From Spirochaetia bacterium (GTDB taxonomy: Bacteria; Spirochaetota; Spirochaetia; Treponematales; Treponemataceae): 64,000 nt of DNA. The stretch spans positions 1 to 64,000 of the forward strand of contig CAAGGF010000077.1 in assembly GCA_900769325.1 (NCBI GenBank), given 5' to 3'. Positions 7,902 through 15,805 of the stretch are shown here, piece by piece. The translations under genes were made by a program, and so were the position numbers. The stretch's first letter is position 1; every line of letters begins with the position of its first letter. Under the pieces are notes generated by a model. It was not told where the DNA came from. It saw only the letters and a list, made by a program, of their open reading frames with translations, and did not search any database.

Positions 7902-9545
7902 TTATTTTGTAGCACCTGGAATTGCCTTGTCAAATTCAGGGTTTCCGTGGTGATAAACAGGAAGAAGTTTTGGAGAAACAACATCTTCTTTAATTCCTGC
8001 TGCATCGCGTTCTTTTTCAAAAGCAGTTACATGGTCAAGATTCATCTTTGAGTTTTCAGAAAGAGAAATGTTCTTGAACATTTTTCCAGCTTCAATTCCA
8101 GCTTCGCGACCGAATACTACAACGTCAAGAAGGCTGTTTCCCATCAAACGGTTAGTTCCGTGAACACCACCAGATGCTTCACCTGCTACAAGGAGATTTT
8201 TTACATTTGTGTGGCAAGTAGCATCAATTTCAACACCACCGTTCTGATAGTGAAGTGTTGGATAAACAAGAATAGGTTCTTTTCTGATGTCAATTCCGTA
8301 TTTAATGAACATATTGTACATAGCAGGAATTGATTTAAGAATTGTTCCTTCACCGTGAATCATTTCAATCATCGGAGTGTCAAGCCATACAGCATCCTGA
8401 ACGTCGTTTTTAACACCGCGTCCTTCACGAACTTCGCGGATAATACCAGAAGCGTTAACATCGCGTGTTTCAAGAGGATGAATGTAAACTTCGCCGTCTT
8501 TATTTATAAGTTTTGCACCAAGAGAGCGCACTTTTTCTGTTACAAGTTTACCAAGAATCTGAGTCGGGTAAGCAGCTCCAGTCGGGTGATACTGCAAAGA
8601 ATCCTGATACAAAAGTTTTGCACCGGCACGGTAAGCCATTACAAGACCGTCAGCTGTTGCACCATAGTGGTTAGAAGTAGGGAATCCCTGATAGTGCATT
8701 CGTCCTGCACCACCAGTTGCAATAATTACTACTTTTGCTTTTGCAATGCGAACTTCGTTTGTTTCCATATTAACAAGAACAGCACCGCAAGCTTCACCTT
8801 TGTCATTTTTGATGATTTCGATTGCAGAAGTAAAATCAACTACAGTGATGTCGTCCTTTCTGTTGAAAGTTTCATCGCGCAAAGTACGCATGATTTCTGC
8901 TCCAGAATAGTCTTTGCAGGCATGCATACGTTTGCGGCTAGTTCCGCCACCATGTGTTGTTACCATAGTTCCGTCAGCTTCCTTGTCAAATTCAACACCA
9001 AGGTCATTGAGCCATTTGATTACAGAAGGAGCTTTGTTTACAAGCGTATATACAAGTTCTGGTTTTCCGTCAAAGTGACCGCCACCATAACAGTCAAGAT
9101 AGTGCTGGGCTGGTGAATCGTTCGGCTTGTCAGCAGCCTGAATTCCGCCTTCTGCCATCATAGTGTTGGCATCTCCTACACGGAGTTTAGTTACCAAAAG
9201 AACTTTAGCACCTGCTTCTGAAGCCATAATGCTTGCTGCAGTTCCAGCTCCACCGCCTCCGATTACAAGAACGTCAGTTTCGTAATTAACATGATTTAAG
9301 TCAATATGTTCAGGTTCAATTCTCGGTTTTGCCTGAAGCATCTGGGCCAGTTCAATAGGTGCTTTCTGACCTTTATTTGGACCAATTTTAAGTTCAGTAA
9401 ACTGTTCCTTAATTCTGTCCGGGTGAAATTTTAAAAGCAAGTCGTCTTTTTCTTCTGCAGTAAGGCGAGCATGTTCAAACTTAAGGTTTTCTTCGCGTTT
9501 TTCTGCTACGATTTTTGCAGCATCGTCCAGGTAGTTACCATACAT
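7902..9545 (-). CDS. Soluble fumarate reductase/succinate dehydrogenase flavoprotein (FrdA/TfrA-like)
   Basis: A 547-residue FAD enzyme expected to interconvert fumarate and succinate in the cytoplasm. The FAD Rossmann motif GGGGAG is at 96-101. The substrate-site residues of the family are all present: H320 (QYHPTG), T336-E337, R361 (the proton-shuttle Arg equivalent), H432 (PTLHYQNGG) and R466 (GTNRLMGNS). The His that links FAD covalently in membrane-bound FrdA/SdhA (SHTVAAEGG) is Asn127 here (ANTMMAEGG), so FAD is probably non-covalent. About 88 residues precede the FAD domain, and the usual long C-terminal domain is cut to about 75 residues. It is the last gene of the operon. L-aspartate oxidase was considered, but the iron-sulfur partner gene argues for fumarate reductase. 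Direction in vivo is unknown. Confidence 0.85.
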   Translation of the reverse strand: MYGNYLDDAAKIVAEKREENLKFEHARLTAEEKDDLLLKFHPDRIKEQFTELKIGPNKGQKAPIELAQMLQAKPRIEPEHIDLNHVNYETDVLVIGGGGAGTAASIMASEAGAKVLLVTKLRVGDANTMMAEGGIQAADKPNDSPAQHYLDCYGGGHFDGKPELVYTLVNKAPSVIKWLNDLGVEFDKEADGTMVTTHGGGTSRKRMHACKDYSGAEIMRTLRDETFNRKDDITVVDFTSAIEIIKNDKGEACGAVLVNMETNEVRIAKAKVVIIATGGAGRMHYQGFPTSNHYGATADGLVMAYRAGAKLLYQDSLQYHPTGAAYPTQILGKLVTEKVRSLGAKLINKDGEVYIHPLETRDVNASGIIREVREGRGVKNDVQDAVWLDTPMIEMIHGEGTILKSIPAMYNMFIKYGIDIRKEPILVYPTLHYQNGGVEIDATCHTNVKNLLVAGEASGGVHGTNRLMGNSLLDVVVFGREAGIEAGKMFKNISLSENSKMNLDHVTAFEKERDAAGIKEDVVSPKLLPVYHHGNPEFDKAIPGATK

Positions 9546-9567
9546 AAGTTTATTCTCCTAGATATAA

Positions 9568-9583
9568 GCGCCATGGATGGCGC
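9568..9583 (-). promoter_or_regulatory. Small hairpin before the flavoprotein gene
   Basis: GCGCCA and TGGCGC pair perfectly around a four-base loop, about 22 bases upstream of the flavoprotein start codon and just upstream of its ribosome binding site (TAGGAG on the minus strand). It could affect translation or RNA stability; function is inferred only. Confidence 0.5.
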
Positions 9584-9600
9584 ATCTTGTATTTTTCAAT

Positions 9601-9665
9601 TCACGCTACGAGTTTTGCAACGCAAAACTCGTTAAAGAAAAATGACACAGATGTCATTTTTCTTT
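9601..9665 (-). repeat. Double-hairpin insert flanked by 11-base direct repeats
   Basis: Two adjacent perfect stem-loops lie between the iron-sulfur and flavoprotein genes: 9608-9632 (11-pair stem, 3-base loop) and 9634-9665 (14-pair stem, 4-base loop, T-rich on the transcribed strand). TATTTTTCAAT occurs at 9590-9600 and again at 9665-9675, flanking the pair. The second copy overlaps the end of the iron-sulfur gene. The arrangement suggests an inserted element or a duplication. The second hairpin resembles a weak terminator and could reduce expression of the downstream gene. Confidence 0.6.
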
Positions 9666-10353
9666 ATTTTTCAATATCTCTGTTATTGTAGAGATTTTTA
9701 ATCTGAGCCTTGTCGCCAGTACACATTGCGATAAGCTTTTTGATTTCTTCTTCGCATTTACCAGAATCAATTTCTGCAACACGGTCAATAAGGTGCTGAG
9801 TCTGAGGCTGAATATATTTTCCGTTTATACGGCGAGCAAGTTCTGCAACCTGAGGATGGCTAATGCCAGCAGGACAGCGTGAAGAACAACATCCGCACAT
9901 TACGCAGTCAAAAGAAAGGTCAGCACATTTAGCAAAGTCGCCTCTCTGAGCATAAGCAATGTACTGCATAGTGCTCAAACCTTGAGGACAAGCACGTGTA
10001 CAAGCATTACAGCCTACACAAGCATAAATCTCAGGGTAAAGCTGCATCATAACAGCCTGTTCAGGTTTTACTTTGTTAATATCGTAAACCTGTTTTACAA
10101 GCGGGAAGAAAGGCAAAGTTGCAATGTACATATCATTTTCAACTTTTTTAGAACAAGCAAGACAAGTCTGAAGCTGATTCTGTCCTTTAATTCTGTAAAT
10201 CGTAGCACAAGCGCCACAGAAACCGTTTCTACATCCACAGCCACGTTTCAACTGATAACCAGCATACTCCATAGCATTCATAATTGTTAATTCAGCAGGT
10301 ACATCATATTTTTTCCCAAAAATATAAATCGTAGCCATCTCTTTATCTGCCAT
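9664..10353 (-). CDS. Fumarate reductase iron-sulfur subunit (FrdB/TfrB N-terminal type)
   Basis: A 229-residue electron-transfer protein that should pass electrons to the adjacent flavoprotein. Residues 1-100 are a plant-ferredoxin-like [2Fe-2S] domain (C41, C46, C49, C64, with extra C39 and C67). Residues 110-165 carry two full four-cysteine motifs: C112/C115/C118/C122 and C150/C153/C156/C160. Classical FrdB usually has one three-cysteine ([3Fe-4S]) site, so two [4Fe-4S] clusters are likely here. The archaeal thiol:fumarate reductase TfrB has a C-terminal HdrB-like CCG domain; it is missing here, but a free HdrB is encoded at the start of the operon. No membrane anchor gene (FrdC/FrdD, SdhC/SdhD) is present. 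Hairpins lie on both sides of the gene. Confidence 0.87.
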   Translation of the reverse strand: MADKEMATIYIFGKKYDVPAELTIMNAMEYAGYQLKRGCGCRNGFCGACATIYRIKGQNQLQTCLACSKKVENDMYIATLPFFPLVKQVYDINKVKPEQAVMMQLYPEIYACVGCNACTRACPQGLSTMQYIAYAQRGDFAKCADLSFDCVMCGCCSSRCPAGISHPQVAELARRINGKYIQPQTQHLIDRVAEIDSGKCEEEIKKLIAMCTGDKAQIKNLYNNRDIEK

Positions 10354-10370
10354 TTTATACTCCTAAAGAA

Positions 10371-10462
10371 GGGGCACCTGCCCCTCGCTTCAAACTTCGG
10401 TTTTCCGCTACCCCCTCTCCTAAGGGACTTACAGTCCCTTAAAATCCCTGGTTTCGGAAAAC
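10371..10462 (-). promoter_or_regulatory. Intercistronic hairpin cluster between flxA and the iron-sulfur gene
   Basis: Three nested or adjacent stems occupy the 121-base gap. GGGGC/GCCCC is at 10371-10384. AAGGGACT (10422-10429) pairs with AGTCCCTT (10433-10440). An outer 8-pair stem joins 10400-10407 with 10455-10462. Together they set the fumarate-reductase genes apart from the tightly overlapping flx genes, and suggest RNA processing, stabilisation or partial termination at this junction. No long U-tract follows, so full termination is unlikely. Confidence 0.5.
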
Positions 10463-10474
10463 TTCGTTTAATTA

Positions 10475-11305
10475 TTAATACTCAGGTGGTAATTCACCTA
10501 ATTGATCAAAACTGAATACCGGGCCGTCCTTGCAGACAAATTTATCACCGATATTACATCTTCCGCACTTACCGATTCCGCACTTCATGCGCATTTCCAT
10601 AGTCGTAAAAATCTGGGTGTCTTTGAACCCGAGTTTTTTAAGCGCATCAAGAGAAAGGTGAATCAAAATCGGAGGTCCGCACATAATTACAGTCATGCCC
10701 GGGTCAGGATTAAGTTCCGTTACATAAGGAGGAACAAATCCGACGTGTCCGTTCCAGCCTTCTTCTGCACGGTCAATAGTTAAATCAATCGAACAGTTAG
10801 GCTGCTTCATCCATACATTCTGCATTTCTTCAAGGCGTACAAGGTCTGCCATAGAACGGCTTCCGTAAATTACCTGAATGCGTCCGTAGTTCTCACGTTT
10901 GTCCATCATATAGTTTACAACAGAATGAACAGGAGCAATACCGATACCGCCGGCAATTACAAGAATGTCCTTGCCTTTAAGAGCACCTTCAACAGGGAAG
11001 CCGTTACCGATAGGACCTCTTACACAGATTTCCTGACCGACTTCTGCATTATGAAGCCACTCAGTTACGCAGCCGCATTTTTTAATTGAAAACTCCATGT
11101 GAGTTTCAAGGGTAGGAGACGATGTAATGGAAATCATTGATTCGCCTACACCAGGAACGATGAGCATAGCACACTGTCCCGGAATGTGATTAAACAATTT
11201 TTTCCCATCCAAACCAACTACACTAAAAGTCTTAACATCTGGAGTTTCCTGTTTAATGTCAATAATCTTTCCTACATAAGGAATAAAGCTTTCTTTATTT
11301 TCCAT
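10475..11305 (-). CDS. flxA: FlxA: FAD/NAD(P)H-binding oxidoreductase subunit
   Basis: A 276-residue ferredoxin-NADP reductase-type protein related to FlxA, the sulfhydrogenase gamma subunit HydG and PyrK. Residues 1-100 form the FAD-binding barrel (SMISITSSP at 56-64), and residues about 105-225 form the NAD(P)H domain (GGIGIAP at 119-125, CGPP at 209-212). A C-terminal [2Fe-2S] site uses C242, C247, C250 and C258. In the known Flx-Hdr complexes this subunit takes hydride from NADH and feeds electrons to HdrA. It starts 17 bases after flxB. It is the input end of the predicted complex. Confidence 0.88.
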   Translation of the reverse strand: MENKESFIPYVGKIIDIKQETPDVKTFSVVGLDGKKLFNHIPGQCAMLIVPGVGESMISITSSPTLETHMEFSIKKCGCVTEWLHNAEVGQEICVRGPIGNGFPVEGALKGKDILVIAGGIGIAPVHSVVNYMMDKRENYGRIQVIYGSRSMADLVRLEEMQNVWMKQPNCSIDLTIDRAEEGWNGHVGFVPPYVTELNPDPGMTVIMCGPPILIHLSLDALKKLGFKDTQIFTTMEMRMKCGIGKCGRCNIGDKFVCKDGPVFSFDQLGELPPEY

Positions 11306-11321
11306 GTTTTTCTCCTATTCC

Positions 11322-12359
11322 TTAGATGTCATCTGTTTCATTTACAGCTTTAATGACTTTGACAATGTTCATATTAACAGGACAGCTTTCAAGACAGCGG
11401 CCGCATCCTACACAGCTGAAAAGTCCGTCGTGTGCCATCGGGTAATACATAAGTTTGTGCATGAACCTCTGGCGGCTGCGTTCTTTCTGCGTATGGCGAG
11501 GGTTTTCTGCTGCCATCTGAGTAAAGTCATTGTACATACATGAATCCCAGCAGCGAATCTGCCTGATTCCATCTCCAGTGTCAAAGTCGCGCACGTCAAA
11601 ACACATACAGGTCGGGCATACATAAGTACAAGTACCGCAGCCAACGCACGCTTCAGAAACAGAATTCCAGATTTTTGAATTGAAAATCTTGAGCATGTCT
11701 TTTCCCTGAAACTTTGAAAGGTCAAGATGTGCAAAAGGAAGTTTTTCAATTTTATCCTGAATTTCTTTTTTCAAAGATTCAACAGGTTTTGCATCTTCAT
11801 CTGAAAGAACTGTTTTTGCTTTTTCAATAAAAGCCTTTCCTTTTTCTGTATTTGCTTCAAAAAAGTATTTATCAGAAGATAACCAGCAGCTTACATCTCC
11901 GCTTGGTTTAGAAAGGGATGCATCGATTTTATAAGTTGAACAGAAACAAGTTTTTTGCGGTTCATTGCATGCAAGTGTAATTACAGTTCCGTGTTCCCTT
12001 CTGTTTTTATAATAAGAATCAACAGGATTCATATTAAGGTAAACATTGTCGATACATTCAAAGCCCTTTGCATCACAAGAGCGTACACCGAAAATTACAA
12101 AATCTTCGATATCTTTTCTTGGGTCTTCAACAGTAACTTCTTTTCCAGACATTTTGTAACTTACCATGTGTTCAGTTTTCGGGAAGAAGAAGTCTTTTGC
12201 TGAACGGACAGTTTTTAAAGCGGAAGAAAGTTTTACGCCTTTTTCCCATTTAGCAAAATCTGCTTTACCGGAATTATTGTCAACCGGAAGGTATAAAGGC
12301 TGTTTTGAACCGATAAGTTCAAACAATGAATCAATTTTATCTTTAGAAATAGAAAGCAT
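11322..12359 (-). CDS. flxB: FlxB: 4Fe-4S electron-transfer subunit (HydB-like)
   Basis: A 345-residue iron-sulfur protein resembling the beta subunit of sulfhydrogenases. Two ferredoxin-type clusters are visible: C238/C241/C244/C248 and C316/C319/C322/C326. Extra cysteines at 131, 138 and 140, and 251 and 253, may bind further centres. The N-terminal half has the 'FVIFGVRSCDAKGFECID' stretch typical of the family. Its start codon shares a base with the flxC stop, so translation is coupled. The expected role is relaying electrons between FlxA and the Hdr part. No signal peptide or membrane span is present. Confidence 0.85.
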   Translation of the reverse strand: MLSISKDKIDSLFELIGSKQPLYLPVDNNSGKADFAKWEKGVKLSSALKTVRSAKDFFFPKTEHMVSYKMSGKEVTVEDPRKDIEDFVIFGVRSCDAKGFECIDNVYLNMNPVDSYYKNRREHGTVITLACNEPQKTCFCSTYKIDASLSKPSGDVSCWLSSDKYFFEANTEKGKAFIEKAKTVLSDEDAKPVESLKKEIQDKIEKLPFAHLDLSKFQGKDMLKIFNSKIWNSVSEACVGCGTCTYVCPTCMCFDVRDFDTGDGIRQIRCWDSCMYNDFTQMAAENPRHTQKERSRQRFMHKLMYYPMAHDGLFSCVGCGRCLESCPVNMNIVKVIKAVNETDDI

Positions 12360-13321
12360 TATTCATTACCTCCGTCTTTTGCCCTGTCATAAACAATAGA
12401 AGGTTCTGCATCATCTTCTTTGAATGTAATCATTGCAGGCTTTGATTCCATGTCAGCACCTGCCTGATATTCGCCGTAAATTTCGTTAATATCTTTTATG
12501 AACTTGCGGTTCAAAAGATAAAGCGGAATATTCTGTGGACAAACTCGTGAACATTCACCACAGTCAGTACAGCGGCCTGCAACATGCCATGCACGGATTA
12601 TATGGAAAAGATTTTCTTCAAAGCTTGTTTCTGCAACTTTTTGAGTTGTATAAAGAGCATTGTTGTCAAAAACGCATTTTTCGCAAGTACATGCAGGGCA
12701 GACATTGCGGCATGCGTTACATCGGATACAGCGAGAAAACTCATTTCGCCAGAATTCAAAACGCTGTTCGCTTGTCATAGCTTCAAGTTTAGAAACTTCT
12801 TCCATACGCTTTGTATTTGGAGATGCTTCTTCATTTTCGTCTACGCCTAAAAGTTCATCGCAGGAAACATGTTTTTTACCGGTGCATGATTCGCAAAGTT
12901 CGCCGCCGTCAAGAGTATCCTGACACGGAACACCAATTGCATAAACATCTTCGCGAGTAATGCGGTTTTCTTTTAAAAGCTGAGTAAATGAATAAGTATC
13001 ACTCGGTTTTAAGAATACTAATACAACTTCGCTTGGAATAGGCGCTTGGGCAGCATTAGGGTCACGCTGTTTTGCCATTGTATTATTCATTCTTGTCGTG
13101 CTTTTTTTAACTTCAATTTCTCTTGTAATTTTTACAAGATATTTTGAAAGATTTGCCTTGCAGAATTTGTTGAATACAAAATCTTTGTCAAGTTCTTCTG
13201 CACTCGTAAATACAGCCGGCGTAATGTCTTCGTCAAAAAGACCTTTTTTCCAACCGAGAACTTTCTGGACTTTACCTTCTGCAAGTAAAGCTTTTGCCTT
13301 TTCAATTAATTTTTCTTGCAT
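12359..13321 (-). CDS. flxC: FlxC: 4Fe-4S electron-transfer subunit
   Basis: A 320-residue cytoplasmic iron-sulfur protein. Clusters are C198/C201/C204/C208 and C251/C254/C257/C261, with additional cysteines at 211, 213, 216 and at 143/146/154. Position and architecture match FlxC of FlxABCD-HdrABC clusters in anaerobic bacteria. It overlaps flxD by 16 bases upstream and flxB by one base downstream, so the four flx genes form a tightly coupled translational unit. Assignment as flxC rather than another HydB-like paralogue rests on gene order. Confidence 0.8.
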   Translation of the reverse strand: MQEKLIEKAKALLAEGKVQKVLGWKKGLFDEDITPAVFTSAEELDKDFVFNKFCKANLSKYLVKITREIEVKKSTTRMNNTMAKQRDPNAAQAPIPSEVVLVFLKPSDTYSFTQLLKENRITREDVYAIGVPCQDTLDGGELCESCTGKKHVSCDELLGVDENEEASPNTKRMEEVSKLEAMTSEQRFEFWRNEFSRCIRCNACRNVCPACTCEKCVFDNNALYTTQKVAETSFEENLFHIIRAWHVAGRCTDCGECSRVCPQNIPLYLLNRKFIKDINEIYGEYQAGADMESKPAMITFKEDDAEPSIVYDRAKDGGNE

Positions 13322-13755
13322 CGTAAATCCTCCAGACGCCTGTTTTCGCCAAGTGCCTTAATCTGTTCTACAAACTCGTTCATGATTCCTGCAAAACGAA
13401 CGCCTTCTGCAGCAGAACACCATTCAACTCTTGTACGCTGTTTTTCAATTCCCAAAAAGTCGAGCATAGAAAAAAGCAGAGTCATTCGGCGGCGTGCATA
13501 ATAATTTCCTGTTGAATAATGACAGTCGCCAGGGTGGCAGCCGCACAGAATTACGCCGTCTGCACCACGCTGGAACGCACGCAGGATAAACATAGGATTC
13601 AGCCTGCATGAGCACGGAATACGTATAATTTTTACATTAGCAGGGTACTCAAGACGGTTGTTGCCGGCAAGGTCAGCACCTGCATAAGAACACCAGTTAC
13701 AGCAGAATGCAACGATTTTTGGTGTCCAGTTTTCATTTTTATTTTCTACAGACAT
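13306..13755 (-). CDS. flxD: FlxD/MvhD: 2Fe-2S subunit linking Flx to HdrA
   Basis: A 149-residue MvhD-family protein. Cysteines at 18, 19, 22, 48, 50, 71, 73 and 78 form the conserved pattern (FCCNWCSYAGADLAG near the start, later CGCHPGDCHY). In methanogens MvhD docks the hydrogenase to HdrA; in bacteria FlxD does the same for the NADH module. It overlaps the hdrA stop by 10 bases and flxC by 16. Its presence strongly supports a physical HdrABC-Flx complex. No hydrogenase subunits are encoded here, so NADH rather than H2 is the expected donor. Confidence 0.9.
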   Translation of the reverse strand: MSVENKNENWTPKIVAFCCNWCSYAGADLAGNNRLEYPANVKIIRIPCSCRLNPMFILRAFQRGADGVILCGCHPGDCHYSTGNYYARRRMTLLFSMLDFLGIEKQRTRVEWCSAAEGVRFAGIMNEFVEQIKALGENRRLEDLRCKKN

Positions 13756-15758
13756 GCATCAACCTCCGCTAAAATTTGTTTATTGCTGAATCCGTTAAGA
13801 TCCATTGCACCGCTAGGACAAGCAACAGTACATGCACCGCATCCTTGACACATAGCAGTATTAACCTGAGAAACATGGCGAGTAATAGTCGTACGGTTAG
13901 GACCGCGAAAGTCTTTGTCAATGTAAGAAATTGCCCCATAAGGACATACATTAGCACACTGACCACAGCCGTTGCAGGCATTTTCATTTGGATGAGCAGT
14001 ACAAGGATTGTTTTTAAGCTTATCCTTTACAAGAAGGCAGATTGCTTTTGCAGCAGCACCAGATGACTGAGCGACAGTTTCAGGAATATCTTTTGGTCCC
14101 TGACAGCATCCTGCAAGGAAAATACCGGCTGTAGGGCTTTCTACAGGGCGGAGTTTTGCATGTGCTTCAAGGAAGAAGTCGTTGTTGTCCATTGAAGTTG
14201 TAAGCATAGTCGCAAGAGGACGGGCAGATTTGTCTGCTTCGATAGACGCTGCAAGAACGACCATGTCAGCCTTAATGTGAACCTGTTTATTCAAAATCAA
14301 GTCCGACCCCTGAACATCAAGCGTTCCGTCAGAAAGCGGAGTAACTTTTCCTACCTGACCTTTGATGTAGTGAACACCGTACTGTTCAACTGCACGGCGA
14401 TAGAACTCATCAAAGTTCTTTCCTGGAGTGCGGACATCTATATAGAATACGTAGCAGTTTGTATCAGGATAGTGGTCGCGTGTTAAAATTGCATGCTTTG
14501 CAGTATACATACAGCATACTTTAGAGCAGTATTCATGACCTTTTGAAGAATCTGCTGAACAGCGGCTTCCTACACACTGAACGAATACAATGTTTTTAGG
14601 CTCTTTTCCGTCTGACGGGCGAAGCAAATGACCGTTTGTTGGACCTGATGCATTGCAAAGTCGTTCAAACTCAAGAGAAGAAACAACATCAGGACTTTGA
14701 GAATAAGCGTATTCGTCAAATTTCTTCAAGTCAATCGGATTGTAACCTGTTGCTACGATGATTGCACCGTATTTTTCTGTAATGATTTCTTCTTTTTGAT
14801 TGAAATTAATTGCACCGGCAGCACATGCTTTTTCGCAGAAGCCGCACACATTGTCCTTTCCGTTTTTAAGACCTTTCATGTGAAGACAATAACCTTCATC
14901 AATAGAAGCAACTTTTGGCACGGCCTGTGCAAAAGGAATGTTAATTGCCTTTCTTGTATTTAAATTCAAGTTAAATTCATTCGGAACTTTTTTGTTAGGA
15001 CATGCTTCGATACATGCACCGCATCCTGTACATTTTGTTTCGTCAACAAAACGAGGATGACGCTTAATATCAATCTGGAAGTTTCCGATATAACCTTTTA
15101 CGCCGCATACTTCTGAATAAGAAAGGATACGAATATTAGGATTTTGGCTTACTTCCGTCATTTTAGGAGTTACGATACAAGATGCACAGTCAAGTGTAGG
15201 GAATGTCTTGTCAAGCATTGCCATTTTTCCGCCGACTGTAGTTTTCTTTTCTACGATGTCAACAGGGAACCCTGCATCTGCAATGTCAAGGGCAGCCGTA
15301 ATTCCTGCAATTCCGCCTCCGATTACTAAAGCACGCTTTGTAACAGGAGTTTCCCCTGGTGTAAGAGGCGTGTCGAGGATTGTCTTTGCAATAGCCGCTT
15401 TACCGAGTGCTATTGCCTTTTCTGTTGCTTCTTCTGGATTTTTTAAAACCCACGAACACTGCTCGCGGATATTTGCAACTTCGACTTTATAAGGGTTTAA
15501 ACCAGCTCTTTCAGCACACGCACGGAATGTTTTTTCATGCATTCGCGGAGAACATGAACAAAGGACAACACCAGTGAGCTTGTCATTTTTGATATGTTCT
15601 TCAATCATCTGCTGACCGGCCGAAGAACACATGTAAGTATAGTTCGTTGAAAAAACAACGCCGTTTACTTTTCCAAGTTCTTCAGCAACTTTTGCTACAT
15701 CAACTGTTCCTGCAATATTAGTACCACAGTGACATACAAAAACACCAATTCTTTCCAT
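13746..15758 (-). CDS. hdrA: HdrA: flavin-bifurcating heterodisulfide reductase-like subunit A
   Basis: A 670-residue FAD/iron-sulfur protein, the size usual for HdrA. The N-terminal domain carries conserved cysteines (VCHCGTNIAG, LCSCSPRMHEKTF). The FAD-binding motif GGGIAG is at 147-152. A [4Fe-4S] motif is at 243/246/249/253, and two C-terminal ferredoxin clusters are at 595/598/601/605 and 637/640/643/647, which in known complexes connect to ferredoxin. Family knowledge: the HdrA flavin splits electron pairs, one to a high-potential acceptor through HdrBC and one to ferredoxin. No in-frame TGA suggests selenocysteine. It is flanked by hdrC upstream and overlaps flxD downstream. Confidence 0.92.
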   Translation of the reverse strand: MERIGVFVCHCGTNIAGTVDVAKVAEELGKVNGVVFSTNYTYMCSSAGQQMIEEHIKNDKLTGVVLCSCSPRMHEKTFRACAERAGLNPYKVEVANIREQCSWVLKNPEEATEKAIALGKAAIAKTILDTPLTPGETPVTKRALVIGGGIAGITAALDIADAGFPVDIVEKKTTVGGKMAMLDKTFPTLDCASCIVTPKMTEVSQNPNIRILSYSEVCGVKGYIGNFQIDIKRHPRFVDETKCTGCGACIEACPNKKVPNEFNLNLNTRKAINIPFAQAVPKVASIDEGYCLHMKGLKNGKDNVCGFCEKACAAGAINFNQKEEIITEKYGAIIVATGYNPIDLKKFDEYAYSQSPDVVSSLEFERLCNASGPTNGHLLRPSDGKEPKNIVFVQCVGSRCSADSSKGHEYCSKVCCMYTAKHAILTRDHYPDTNCYVFYIDVRTPGKNFDEFYRRAVEQYGVHYIKGQVGKVTPLSDGTLDVQGSDLILNKQVHIKADMVVLAASIEADKSARPLATMLTTSMDNNDFFLEAHAKLRPVESPTAGIFLAGCCQGPKDIPETVAQSSGAAAKAICLLVKDKLKNNPCTAHPNENACNGCGQCANVCPYGAISYIDKDFRGPNRTTITRHVSQVNTAMCQGCGACTVACPSGAMDLNGFSNKQILAEVDACL

Positions 15759-15805
15759 AATTTTTCCTAGATTATAGTTTACTACTTAAAGCATTAAAAC
15801 TAACG

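Noticed and set aside
7902..9545. Flavoprotein as L-aspartate oxidase (NadB) or adenylylsulfate reductase AprA
   Set aside because: It is encoded beside a dedicated [2Fe-2S]/[4Fe-4S] partner within an hdr-flx operon, and keeps the fumarate-site residues QYHPTG, TE, RDV, PTLHY and GTNR. nadA/nadC and apr/sat genes are absent.
8355..15492. Several plus-strand frames of 60-250 codons across the redox operon
   Set aside because: They are antisense shadows of the conserved iron-sulfur genes, with Cys/Ser-rich low-complexity translations and no ribosome binding sites.
13746..15758. Selenocysteine in HdrA
   Set aside because: The frame has no internal TGA and the relevant positions are ordinary Cys codons.
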